From assembly GCA_007922305.1 (NCBI GenBank), contig ML677326.1, positions 50,562,460 to 50,626,459 of the forward strand: DNA of 64,000 nucleotides. The letters are read 5' to 3'. The DNA is from Dermatemys mawii (lineage: Eukaryota; Chordata; Testudines; Dermatemydidae). The notes beneath the pieces are model-generated. The model was not told the origin of the DNA. It was given only the letters and a program-made list of their open reading frames with translations, and searched no databases. Shown piece by piece: positions 50,089-62,392 of this stretch (its first letter is position 1; each line of letters opens with the position of its first letter). The position numbers and the translations under genes were made by a program.

Positions 50089-51257
50089 GGACCCTGATGG
50101 ACAAATCAAGAACCATGTCTCTTTTAGCTCTAGGAGATAATCAAGGACCATAGAGAGGGAAAATTGAACATGAAGAACACCTCTCTGGACACAACACTGG
50201 TTGAATCTTTTCCACTTGTGGAGGTAAGTATTGCATGGACTTTTTCCTACTATTCAATAAAACCTGTTGTGCTTTCTTAGAACAAGTCAATTCGAGTCCC
50301 ATGAATCACTGAGGAGCCAAGCTTTGGGGTGAAGTATTTTCAGGTTGGGATGAAGAGTATGGTTGACATCCTGGGAAAAAAGATGTGGAATAGATGGGAG
50401 GCTAATCACCTGACAGACAGCTAAGTGAATAAGATAGGAATATCATATCTGTCTTTGCTACCTTAAATCTTTGAGACAAGATTAGCTAACATCAAAAATC
50501 TATTCGGGGGGACTATAAGCCTTGGATGATACGGTGTTCAAGGATGCTCCTGTGAATTCTATTTTTGTACAGGCTCAAAACAGATTTAATGATATCAAGG
50601 ACCTCATTGTAAGACAGCCCTTGAGTCGCTAGTCTTCAAGATATGGAAAAAATGATTATTTGCCTTCATCAGAGGTAAGCTGCAATCACTGCCAACCCCT
50701 TTGAAAACACTCTTGGGGCAGAAAAGAGGCCATACGGGAGCACTTGATACTGAAAGTCATCCTGGCCTACTGAAAAGCAGAAGAGCCATTTGAGAAATGG
50801 GTGAATTGTGATATGAAAATAGGCATCCTGAAGCTAAAGTGCCAAACAATCTTCTGGTTCTAATGACAGAAGTATAGCTGCAAGAGACACCATCCTGAAC
50901 TTTGAGACTTGACAAATTTGTGAAGGAGTTTTAGATCTAAAATCTAAGTCTCTTCCCCCACCTCTCACTGTTTCTCAGGACAAGACAGTAGTTGAAATAA
51001 AACCCCTTTCCTATGTGCTGAGTTGATACTAGTTCTACAGCACCCATTCATAGAAGTGAGTCAAGTTATTGCTTAAGAGATGCTTGTGAGAGGTGTCCTT
51101 GAAAAGGGATGGGGAAGAGGGATGGGTATAGGGGATGGAGATATCTGATGTGATTCTTTCTCATGCAGAAAAAAAGTAGACAAATGGTGTATATACAGCT
51201 TAATGTTGTGGGATAGTTCCAGGCCCTCAACAAGCCCATTAAATCTGATGCTTAGAT

Positions 51258-52053
51258 CAGCGTTTCTCAAACTGGGGTCCACGGACCCCAGGGGGGTTTC
51301 CAAGGGTACCGCAGGGGGTATGCAAACCCCACTGATCAACTCTTCCCAATCCCTCCCAGTGCCTCCTACGTGCTAAAAGTTTGGTGGCACAGTGGAACTG
51401 AGGCAGTTTTGCTAGCTGCCCCGATTCCGCGTTGCAACTGGCATGTCCCTGTGGCCGCTGGGAGGGGCAGGGGGATCTCCATGCACTGTCCCCACCCTGA
51501 TCGCTGACTCTTCAGTTCCCATTGGCTGGAAACAGAGGCTAATGGGAGCTGCAGGAGTGGTGCAGCGTGCAGAGACCCCTGGTCTCTGGAGCTGCTGCCA
51601 GAGAGATACGCCAGCCACTTGTGGAAGTTGCCTGAGGTAAGTACTGCCTTCTTGCAGCCTGCACTCTGCTCCCCTTCCCACACCCCAACCCCTTGCTCCA
51701 GCCCAGAGCCCGTACCCAAACCCTCACCACACACCCCTTTCCAGAGCCTACACCCTGCACCCAAACTCTGTCCCAGAGCCAGCACCCTTTGCTCCCACCA
51801 TACCCCAACCCACTACCCATCTCAGAGCCTGCACCCCACCCCCCTGCCTTAGCCTGGTGAGAATAAGTGTGAGGGACAGCGAATGACAGAGGGTGGGGTA
51901 TGTGGATTGAGTGGGGCCTCAGAGAAGGGGCGGGGCAAGGGCATGGCTTCAGGGAAGTGGGGTAGGACAAGGGCTGAGCAGGGCGGTTGGAGATCAATCT
52001 GAAATTGTAATCAAAAGGGGGATCCTCAGGTTGATAAAGTTTGAGAACCGCTG
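51258..52053. mobile_element. hAT-type DNA transposon, non-autonomous (796 bp)
   Basis: A perfect 8-bp duplication, GCTTAGAT (51250-51257 and 52054-52061), flanks termini CAGCGTTTCTCAAACTGGGG and (inward from the right) CAGCGGTTCTCAAACTTTAT. The start resembles the 38975 element, so the two are related families. The C-rich and G-rich interior gives long spurious frames (51539-52099 and 51366-51785). No transposase motif is visible. Confidence 0.86.
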
Positions 52054-52345
52054 GCTTAGATGATAATGATGGTTCAAATAGTGGGTGCTGACTGAGCATG
52101 TTGTCTCTTCCTCTGGAATCTTGACTTGTTTCTGTTTACACATAGGCACCTTCCACCCTTTGTTATCTCCTAAATCCCAAGAGATCTCAGCATGACTGAA
52201 ATTCTAAAGGGTACAGAGCAAGTCATCAGTGGGATCAGCGAATTGTTCGAGGCCATAAAAGGGAAGTCCTCAACTGTCCTAGACCTCCCTTGGGATCCAG
52301 AATCTGGAGACAGGATGCCCTCTGCATGACTACTATTGCTAACAG

Positions 52346-52588
52346 CTAACCCTCGTTAATAGCCTGAAACTGCTCATGCTTATCAACCATCAGATGCTCT
52401 GTAAAGATGGGGAATTTGGGATAATTTGAGTGACTATATTTATCCAGAAGAGCTTGATAGTTTGTGATTCTAAACTGAAGAGTTGCAGATGAGTAGGCCT
52501 TTCTTAGAAATAGATCAAGGTATTTTTGGTCCTTATCATATGGCATAGCCCTCACTTGATGTCTGCTATATTCTTTCACTGCCTCCAC
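52346..52588 (-). pseudogene. Retroelement gag-like fragment (DIRS-type, by recall)
   Basis: The 80-residue frame contains AMPYDKDQKYLDLFLRKAYS, then SATLQFRITNYQALLDKYSH and TEHLMVDKHEQFQAI. The LQFRI.NYQALL.KY phrase is one I associate with a gag-like protein of turtle DIRS-type elements. It is mostly helical, with no catalytic residues. The frame is open for its full length but is short compared with a complete gag, and it sits in minus-strand DIRS-like text on both sides. An alternative is another LTR retroelement gag. Inactive fragment. Confidence 0.45.
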
Positions 52589-53139
52589 AACCAGGAAGCT
52601 CGGTGTGAATGGTTGAACAGAAATTCAGAGTCTTTAGCTGGGGCATAATGTTTTCTATTGGACCATTTACACATTGGCAGAATCATGGTAGGGGTCTGCC
52701 AGATGGATTTGGCAGGATCCACCAGGGCCTTATTAATAAGCAGACCAACTCAGTGAAAGGGAGCACATTGGAGGATGTCCAGGAGCTTATGTTGCGACTC
52801 CCCATGTCTTGCAAGAGAAACTAGAGGGAATCTGCAAATTGCTGCATTAATTTTTGGAAGAGTCTGAAGTCATCAGCCAGTCAGTGGAGGAGGAATATCC
52901 TTTATCTGGGAAAGATGAAAAAAATATTTGTTTGTGGAATAACCTCTTCAGCTGTCCTGGCCTCCAGCTTCGCAAAGAATTCTTGTGCTTGAGGTAACTG
53001 AGAAGGAGCAGTTGAAATAGGGGAATCTTTCCTCCTGTAATTCCCTGTGACACAGGAAAAATGCCAGTTTATGTCAAGGTCCCCTTGTCTTACTTGAATA
53101 CGAACAAATTTAGAGCTGGAATCAGTCTAATACACCTAT

Positions 53140-53967
53140 GTGTTAGAACTGGTGAAACAATTATAGAGTTAGAGTTATAGAAAAATGTACTTAGTGTTTA
53201 GGCTTTACTGAATGATTGTAAGTTGCTGCATGCTATCTCCTGCCCAAAGAAGGTCCATCAATACCAGACAAACTATTGTGGAACATCAAAGAGGACAGAA
53301 ATCTTTGCTAATTGCTCTCCCCATCCCATGAAGAGATGCACAAGTGATTTCCTCCCATCAGCTGAGCTGGCATCTCAGAGAAGGGGGGAAAGAATAAAAA
53401 TCCCTGGCAAGGAGAAACTGCACCTCTGTGCTATTTGTCTCTCAAGGGCAAAATTTCTAGGCATAAGAAAGGGATTCCCTGCTGCTTAGCCTGCATTAGT
53501 CTCAAGGACATATAAAATTTGCTTATTATTTCAGGTTCTACTGTTTTTTGAAACGTATGACCCTCTCATTTGTGTGTATATATGTTTACCTGCTTTATCC
53601 TGGTTATTTGCTCTTCTTTCTCTTTCTTAGTTAATAAATCTTTAGATAATTCAATACTGGATTGGCTACAAGCAGTCTTTGGTGTGAGATCTAAAGTACA
53701 TTTGACCTGGGTTAAGTGCCTGATCCTTTGGGACTTGAAGAAATCTGAATACTATTGTGATTTGTGGTGTAAGGGAACATCTGTCAGAAAGACAAGGCTG
53801 CCTAGATTAGATAGATTGGAGTACCAAAAGGGATAGTCTGTAAATCCATGGTTAACTATTAAAGTGCCTGAGGGGTTTAAACTTGATAATTGGTTGGTGA
53901 ATCTAAATATAGAGCTCTCCACAAATTTGGAGTTTATGCTCTGTTTCCTACCAGTCTGCCCTGAGGT
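53140..53967 (+). repeat. Possible LTR or unclassified repeat inserted in the DIRS-like element
   Basis: This block interrupts the DIRS-like text. It contains a TTAATAAATC polyadenylation-like signal near 53630-53640 and pyrimidine-rich text before it, as in an LTR. No TG...CA ends with target duplication could be defined, and the open frames (53223-53489 and 53570-53836) have no motif. Confidence 0.35.
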
Positions 53968-54072
53968 TAGGGTTGCCAGTTTTGATTGGATGTATTCATG
54001 GAAGTTTCATCACATGACGTATCCTCTAATTCCTGGAGACTCCAGGACAGCCCAGTAGGATTGACAACCCTA
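53968..54072. mobile_element. Short MITE (~105 bp)
   Basis: Inverted ends tagggttgccagt and (inward from the right) tagggttgtcaat, with flanking octamers CCTGAGGT and TCTGAGAT matching at 6 of 8. Contains ctggagactccaggacag, a small palindrome-like phrase known from a short amniote repeat. Confidence 0.5.
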
Positions 54073-54770
54073 TCTGAGATTGGTGCTCATGCTCTTCAGT
54101 CATTTTAGGATAGCTTGATACTCCCCATGAGAAAGTCTATGGGCATGGGAAGAATCACTAACAATATGCAGCCCAAAGATCCCAGTATGGTCACTGGGGA
54201 GATCTGAAAGGCATTGAGATGGAATCCACTAGTGCTCAAGCCAGAATGGGGGAAGACAGGCACATCTTTGGTGAAACGTCTCCTTCTCGTCAAAAGTGTC
54301 AGGATGAAAATCCCTTGTCTGAAGTGCCAGAGAACCTTGGAACAAGACATTAGAATCAGAATAAAATTCTCCTCTTCAAGAAGGGTACCCCAAACATTCT
54401 TCAGAGAGGCAAGCAGTATTGGGGAAAGGTCCTACCTCAGTGATTGCTTGTCTGAGTACTGATAACCTCTCAGTATTGACTAACAAGGAAGATTCCAGCT
54501 CCTCCAAGATAAGTAGATCCCCAGAGAATCAGAACTGCTGAAATATCAAGGTTTGAAGAGCAGGGCCCAGTTCTGTTGTTTGTACAAAGAGTATATGCTG
54601 CTCTGGCTAGTCCACTCTGATTGAAGTACACAACACAGATAAGGATGCCTGGAGGTGCACTGAGCCCATATGCAAAGCATGGTGTCTTCCTAGCACAGAC
54701 ACAATGTTAATACCCAACTTAGATGTAGACAGTACCTAAGGAGTTGTGAGTACTGCTCTCTTAAGTACCA

Positions 54771-57700
54771 CTTTTTCAGGTAATTTGCCCCATGTCATCA
54801 CTTGTAACACCTGTATCACTTGCAACACTAGGGCTTTCAATATAAAAATACTGAATGGTGGAATACCATTATTATGCACACACACACACACACAATATCC
54901 GAAGGGTAATATTTTTAACTGGTATAAACCTAACATCTAATTTTTTGCATGTACAATCACTGTGTGTGTGTATAGAATTAGCAAATTTGTGCATACACAA
55001 TGGTTGTTTAGGGAACTGACTTCCACGTAGAAATACATACAAAAAATAAGAGTACAATTTTTGAAAAACTGGCTCCAAGCCATAATCTCTTCTCAGAGCA
55101 TGTGTCTGTGTGCAAGAAGGCATACACATTGTTGAAGTCATTTGGCAATCATTTCATAAACAGATCTATCAACAAGAAAGATTTTTTTACCGCACTGTTT
55201 GCCAGAGCATTACAAAAGGAAATACAGTAGCATTGTTACTAACTTAGTAATAGTTCTATAGACAGATCAAAATCATGTCAGACAGACATTCTAACAAGCA
55301 AATCAAAGACATTATTAATAGGATTTTTTGAATAAGGCACATTTTAAATATCTTTCAACTTCCAGAGAGTATAGTTATATGCTTTAAACAATACATAGCA
55401 ACTGTTAAATTGGTTCACTAAACAACAGCTCAAGTGCAAAGTCATGAGAATGTACTTTACATTTTAGGTTTATGCCACCTAATTTTCCAGGCTTTATTCC
55501 ACACGGATGGAATATATCTTCTCTAAGATATTTCCCTAAGCCACTTAGGCTTTAAAACAAATCAAGTCATAAAACTACTGATCAGCTTCTTTGTTTAAAG
55601 TTTGCTTCAAACTTTGAAGCATAAAATGTATTTGGAATAAAGACTGTGTTCAAAACATCTCCCTCCCTATCCCTACAGGGTGTCATTTCTGACAACGGTT
55701 TTGAAGCATCCAAAAGCATCTTTTATACTATCTTAAAAAAATTTGAAATATTGTAGCTTCTGTCATTTTCTTACCTGTCTGCTTTTTTATTTAGCTCCTG
55801 AAACAGAATAGATAGAGACTATATTTTACATTGCAGGCAGGGTGGATTTGGGGTGGGTATGGTCCTCTCCAAACTCCCTTTCTTCTGGCCAGATCAACAG
55901 TGATCAAAATTCTATGTCATTCATTGACTGTCCAATGGCCTAATCCAAACAACTGTGAGGTCTCATTCAGTGAGTATATGTCAACAACACAAAGACTACC
56001 AGCACATCTGCTGCTAAGTGGTATGTGTGTTGGTAACTCAGAGATGCCAAGGACTAAATGTTTTGAAAAACGGAACTACCCCTTCACCTCTCTCCCGCAT
56101 ACTGTTCAGACAAAAATCTTTGCCCAGTATAAATTGTTTGGACCGCCCATGCTATGTACCTGCCCCGCAAATACAGGACTTAAATGGTTTCACTTTTTCA
56201 AAGTCCCCGATTTACTCAAAATATTATAAAATAAACTAAATTAAATTAAACTTTAAATTTTTTAAATTGAAGCTGTCTGGAAATAAAAAAAAATCCCTGA
56301 AAAAAGTGCTGAAAGTGTTTTCATAAAAAAATAACCCAACAGCTCAAATTTGAAGAAATAACTGCCGACTGTCTCTTCCTTCATCGTGCAAATTTAATTT
56401 CTTCACTAAGAGGCTGCTTGCAATACAGTATCAGCCACATTCATTTTCTTCAAACCCCTGGCATCCCAGTGGATTGCTACGCTCCCACATGCTCATTGAT
56501 ATATTTTTTTCCCCATCGTCTTTGTTTCTGTTTTTTGGTTGTACAAACTGAGACATGTACACTTTCCTTTTTATTTACTATGCATTTTTAATGTTTACCA
56601 TTTTTATTCTAGGATTGCGCTCTCTACAAATTTCTTCCAAAATGAGGGATTAGAAGTAATTTTTCCAACCATAATTGAATTTCATTTTAATCCACCATGC
56701 TCAAATGGACCAAAAATCCTACTTCACCAATTTTCTTCTGCAAAACTGGACTAGACCTTTTATTGGAGTGACAAGCCAATTTAGTCAATTATGTTGCACA
56801 GTTAGATGATACAGGGGGTTCTTTCACAGCAAGGTCAGGGTGTAGCTCATATACAGTGTTGGAGCCTTACAATTCCAAATACTTTAAAAACTCTACTGCC
56901 GTTAATTAAGAACCTAAAAGACCCCATCAAACTCCACATTCCTAAACCTATCAGTTACAATTGCCACTCATCCCAAATTGTGCAGGATCATCTCTTTTCA
57001 ACAAGGAAGAACCATTGGCAGTACTTGCAAATCTGATAAAACCTCACTTCACTATTATTGCCTTGTAACATTATCACATTTTCACTGCAACTTCTCAGCC
57101 CTTTGTATTGCATGATTAAGGATCGTTATGGATCACCCTATTCGCAGTCCATCCAACAAGAGTACCCGAGGTCAAGATTCAGACTTATAGATATAAGCAG
57201 AATGATAGGTATCTAATGAAAAGATACCACGGCTTATACAAGGCTATGTTTCAATTACTGGAGGTTAGACATTTTTGTAAATATTTGTAAAATTATGAAG
57301 CACCGCAGAAAATTATGCAGTAGGAAATACCAAGAAAAAGGAACACGCCCTTTTCCCTTTTTTAAAAAAGGTTTTAAAATGTTAAAATAAAAGAAGCAGG
57401 TTACAAGCACTTATGTGTAAGTAAGAAAAAAAATCACAGGCTTGGTTTTGAGTGCAAATACTTTTGTACTCATCCAATATGAATGAAGAGAAGATTTTAC
57501 TATCAGCCTTACTTGGTTGACAACCTGCTCTTTATTTAAAGATTAGACCCTTTTCCTAGGCAACGCGGATGTACTCTAAGATTCATTTTATATTGTAGTT
57601 CAGATCTAGCAGCACCAGGCATAGCTAATCACAATGAATCAAAAATAGCTAAGGGATTAGGAGAAGGGGTGCAATTAACTCCTTTGTCTTCCTGCAAAAG

Positions 57701-58918
57701 TTTATCTTTATTCTAAAACCCCTCAAGAGCTTTGTTATCTACTGTGTACTCTGGGCGACATTTACAAACAGGGCCATGCTCAAAAAATAAATATACAGGT
57801 ATCACACTGTGTATGTAAATTAGGCTATGGCATAAAAATGGCTATGTAGCAATTTTCATGCTCAGGCACCTGATTTGTTATCACTGTCATGGTGATGGTG
57901 TTTGCAAATGTAGGCATCCCTTTACTTGCATACCTAAGGCATCCTGTCCTGTAAATTTGGCTCAGCATGCTGCTTTCCTCTTATTTTTCCTTCTTTGAGC
58001 CATTCCTCCTGCATACTTTATATATTCCCTCCGCCCTCTGCAAATGAGCTGCTTGCTATAGTTGTGCTTTTTGCAAATCTTCACACTTGGTTCACCGTTA
58101 GCACACAGATTCTCCCGGATATCACACCATTACTAAAATATGTCCTAAAATCCTGGGAAAAATAAATATATGGAAACTTAGAATAATTTAAGTTTCCTAC
58201 TAACATAGGTGCTAGTTCTCTATAAGGAATAGAAAAGATGTTGATTAAGATCATGCTGTTGTTGATAGATTTCCTTGAACTGAAGGTAACAGAAGCTTCA
58301 AAGTAACATTTTTTTCTGATCCATGTGAGAGTGTCTGTTGCTATTTAGGAATATGATAGTGTTTTCAATAAGACTCACTTTCCAGGTTTTGCTGATTATA
58401 GTTGTCAGCATCATTGGTACACAAAAAGTCAAAGCAATATAATAGGGCAGACTAATTTTGAGTTGAAATCCTCTATTTGTTTTCCTTGCTTGAGAGAAAC
58501 AAGATTGCACAGAGACTGGGAAAATGTATCTGCAAGCAGCCCATCCTGCTACTAAATCCACCTGCATATTCAATTAATATACTTATTTGACATGTATAAC
58601 TACAGCAAATGAGGGTGCCTTTTTGTATATTTGCACACTAATCTATGCATCTTCTTTTTGAAAACATGCTCCATAATTATCTACCATGATTAGATGAATA
58701 TAGATCGAACTAAACAAACTAAACTCAGTCTCTTCTGCCCTCTACTTGTGGTACACAAATAAGTTTCCTGAGGAATGAAATACTTTATGAAGCCATTAGG
58801 TTCAACATTGGGGTAACTAAATGAAATGTAATTCCCTGTGATATATATTGTCAGGATTGCCTCCCCATTCTGAACTCTGGGGTACAGATGTGGAGATCTG
58901 CATAAAAAAAGAAATAAT
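54771..58918. other. No gene recognised; (CA)n at 54877-54894
   Basis: AT-rich, non-coding. The frame at 55831-56229 (132 codons) has no recognisable motif, no splice context and an unremarkable composition. No transposon ends were seen. Confidence 0.45.

Positions 58919-58964
<46 letters not shown>
58919..58964 (+). repeat. Poly-G run at the assembly gap edge
   Basis: 46 consecutive G directly before the N block. Confidence 0.95.
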
Positions 58965-59064
58965 NNNNNNNNNNNNNNNNNNNNNNNNNNNNNNNNNNNN
59001 NNNNNNNNNNNNNNNNNNNNNNNNNNNNNNNNNNNNNNNNNNNNNNNNNNNNNNNNNNNNNNNN
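58965..59064. other. Assembly gap, 100 N
   Basis: Exactly 100 N, a common placeholder for a gap of unknown size. The frames that appear to run across it are meaningless. Confidence 0.98.
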
Positions 59065-61802
59065 ACCAGCTTGGGTTAAAATGTTTTTCCCCAGAACACA
59101 ACTTCTTCTGTGTCTGGACTTAGTATGCTGCCACCATCAAGTGAAAATGTCTTAAAAACTATTGGACATGGGCCACTTGAAGCCCCTCTTTCTCTTTTCA
59201 CAACCCCCCCCCAAACTTATTCCCTCCCTGGGAAGCTTGAAAGAAAAGCCTCACCTGATCCTGCAAGACATGCCCGATCCAAAAACAGGCTCTTACACAA
59301 TGGAAAACAAGCAGTCAGATTCTTAAAAGAAAGATTTTAATAAAAAAAAAAGGAAGGAATAAATCCCGTATAACCATCAATAAAACAGCATCTACCATAA
59401 TCAATAAAGAGTTACAAACAACCCCCTCCCTGAATTTCTCCTCCTACTGAAGCTTACAGTATTAGAGAAACACAGAGATAAATTTCTACCAACTGAAGAG
59501 CTTTTCAAGTGATAAAAAGAAGGTAAACTTACTCACTACCTTACTTGATAAAAAGCTGATAGTTATAGTAAAAAAAAATAGGTGTGGTTCATCCCGTAGC
59601 CGAGTTGAACAAAAAAGAGACCCAGAGAGAAATTGAAACTCAAAATCCTTTGTCTCCTGAGGAATTTTTCACTGGTCAGTTGTCCACCTCTCAGGTTACC
59701 TTTAGCTTAACCCCTTACAGGTAAACAGTAATTTTAGGCTACTTTATACTTATGACATCAGACAAGATGATCTAATGGTTCTTTTTGACCTTACACACTA
59801 TGAAACTATACACTGTTAAAGTAGTAGTATCCAAATGAGACTTTTTTACATTTCAAGACATGGCATTGGAGGTAAAGTGACTAGAACCAAATATTAACTC
59901 CCTTCCCTGTGGCTGTGCTTGTAAAATAGAAGTATGCTTCTACAAAGAACTGCATGATTAAAATACAGTGGTTATTTAAAAGTCATAAATTCCTCTTAGA
60001 AAATAAGTGTAATCCTTGAATTTCCTGTGTATTTCCTTATTTTGGGAAATGCTACTCTTATTTCCACTGATAAAGCCCCCAGTAAGCTCAGTAGACAATG
60101 TGTGTGTTTTATCTGATGGCAGGAATTAGACACAATACACAGTACCTAGGATATGTTACCAGAATGTTCCATATATCTATCTATCTATCTATCTATCTAT
60201 ATCTATCTATCTATCTATATCTATCTATCTATCTATACATACACACACACACACTCAGTTAATGGATAAAATACCAACAGGGGGTGCTCAAGAATACATA
60301 GCACAGTTCCTGTTTTCTTTTTTAGGACAAATAAAACTTGTCGTGCACTGCTAATGGCATCCTTTGGCTTCACTTTACATCAGCTCTTAGAGAATATTGT
60401 AGTAATGTCACCTGTTAGCAAAGGGAACAATTTAAGCATTTCAGTGACAGCCACCTCCATGCATTAAAAATGTTGACTGCATTGAACACTTAACATACAT
60501 TCCCCCTTGGATAAAAATAGAACTTAAGGAGCTGACTGTGGGGTCTCGTTTACTACAGATTGTACTGGCCCTTTTAAATTGATATGGAGAGCCTTTGAAT
60601 CCTGCATTATACTGTCACAAGTTTCTGCTCAGGAAAGTTGCCTAATAGAACCTTAATTCGGCCTCCTAGTGCATATGCATTGTGACAGATCTTTAATCAC
60701 ATTTTTCCCTACCAGACCCATGTCTTGTTCAGTGCAGAGGATAAACAATGCTCAAAGAATTAATGGAATTAAGCTGTTTTCTGTTAACTCCTGATGTATT
60801 CACTTCAAAAGTTGGAAGATGTGTAAGAAGAGGTAGGGACTTGAAGAAGAGAAAGGATGTTTCTGAGGTTAAGGCAGTGGAAATTTCTTATATGACTTTG
60901 GCAGGTTACTGTACTTTCACAGTAAGCCACTGTGTGTTCCTTATATTCTGGATGCCTAAATTCAGACACCCAGTGCCTGTTTTTCAGAAGCCCTGAGCAC
61001 TCCCAACACCAGTGGAAGTCAATGAAAGCTGCAGATGCTCAATAACTGAAAATTCTGGACCTAGATGTTTCAGAATGATCACACGATCACTGAGGCATCC
61101 AAAATTAATGACTGTAGCTTCATGAAATACAGTTGGTATAGTACAGTAGGCATATTAATATTGTCATGAGTGCTGTAGAGAAGTCAATGACTAAACTAAT
61201 AATTCTTTATTCAGGATAGCATTTGGATGGAGTACAGTGAATAATACTTGGGATCAAATAGTGAATGAGGCAGACAAAGAAATACTGTAACATGCCTTCA
61301 TTCACTGAGCAAAATCAACTTTGTGCATTGAATGAGTCATGGGTTCTGTGGAAACAGCGCTCGATGACAATGTAATTAAAGGCTGTATCATAATGTATAT
61401 GCTCAAAGGGGCAGAATTAAGTTTGCACAGGCATACATATTAATGTAATAAATATTTATTTTATATACACACATGAGAGATATACAATTGATTTTATAGT
61501 AGAGCTAGCAAATACATATAACAGATACACACACACACTGTAAGAATCGCTGGTAACAACACTTATGTTTGGACTGCCTCATACTTTCTATTTTATTAAT
61601 TCAATAATATATTTATTTTTTGTCATCTCTTTTGAAGAGCTCTTGTGCTTCTGTTGTTTAGAGCAGGTCTTTGACATTGGCATGGGCAAAGTTCTGAGGC
61701 TAAAGCAGATTTTTCCCATTTCCCATTAAATTCTGTTCAGGTTTGGCTGAGTTATACACCATTAAAATTGCATTTCCCTTCTTTTTCTATATCTCAGGAA
61801 AA
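59065..61802. other. No gene recognised; microsatellite and a possible short CR1 end
   Basis: At 59757-59815, agacaagatgatctaatggt ... acacactatgaaac resembles a CR1 3' end on the plus strand. A TATC/AC microsatellite lies at 60173-60255. The 60940-61060 stretch resembles old repeat text. The frame at 60748-60996 has no motif. Confidence 0.4.
60173..60255 (+). repeat. (TATC)n then (AC)n microsatellite
   Basis: About 16 tetranucleotide units with TAT interruptions (60173-60237), followed by AC repeats to 60255. Confidence 0.95.
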
Positions 61803-61934
61803 CATTGACAGTATGTCAAAATGATGACTACATTTAAACATTCTAAGGCCACGACCATGATACTATCACCACCCATACATGGTCGTGGCCTTAGAATGTT
61901 TAAATGTAGTCATCATTTTGGCATACTGTCAATG
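61803..61934. repeat. Long inverted repeat, 57-bp arms
   Basis: Arms 61803-61859 and 61878-61934 are complementary at 56 of 57 positions, with an 18-nt spacer. The right arm abuts a CR1 remnant. Confidence 0.96.
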
Positions 61935-62130
61935 AACAGAACAGATAATCATTAAGTGATCCTTCCCTGTCACCCATTTCCAGCTTCTGGCCAATAGAGG
62001 CTAGGGGACACCACTCCTGCCCATCCTGGCTAATATCCACTGATGAATGTAATCCTTCATAAATTTATCTAGTTCTTTTTTAAGCTGAAAAGTCTCAGTC
62101 TTACTAAACTCTCATATGGATTCTTTGAGT
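61932..62130 (-). mobile_element. CR1 3' UTR remnant, truncated at the inverted repeat
   Basis: The plus-strand text aatgaacagaacagataatc, then ccatcctggctaatatccac, repeats the CR1 3' UTR phrases seen at 7040-7150 and 29770-29900. The distal 3' end is missing on the left, where the inverted repeat begins. Confidence 0.8.
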
Positions 62131-62392
62131 TTTTTTTAATTTTAAATTAAATTAGCAATTGTACAGTATTTCCAAATGTTTGTAATTAGAGTGGACATAG
62201 GGCAATTTTTTCAGTAGGTTTCCTTAACTGAACCAACCAAATTTGTCAGCATGCCTGTTTTGCATATACAAAATGGGAACTGAATACAAAAAAAAAAAAA
62301 GTTTTCTAGGTATACAGCTTATGCATGAAACAAATATGCTTGCAAATTTGGGTTGTAGTTTCAGAAAAAGTAATTGTATTTTAAATGGAGTT

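Larger units (their letters stand above)
48500..54770 (-). mobile_element. DIRS-like retroelement remnant, with later insertions
   Basis: Segments at 48510-48690, 49039-51257, 52054-53050 and 54100-54770 appear to be parts of one long retroelement on the minus strand. The left end has attactcaccttgtgcagta followed by a cttcca..gag..gtccct phrase, which I recall as the terminus of an abundant turtle DIRS-type family. A gag-like remnant lies at 52346-52588. No recombinase, reverse transcriptase or RNase H motif is readable, so the DIRS label is inference. Several insertions (48691-49038, 51258-52053, about 53140-54072) break it. Confidence 0.5.

Noticed and set aside
51539..52099. 186-codon open frame
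   Set aside because: It runs through the C-rich interior and past the end of a hAT element with a perfect TSD. No domain, and parallel frames are also open.
55831..56229. 132-codon frame
   Set aside because: No known motif, no repeat context and no flanking splice signals that I can support; expected by chance in 64 kb.
58817..59123. Frames with poly-Gly or poly-Pro across the N block
   Set aside because: Products of the poly-G run and the assembly gap, not genes.
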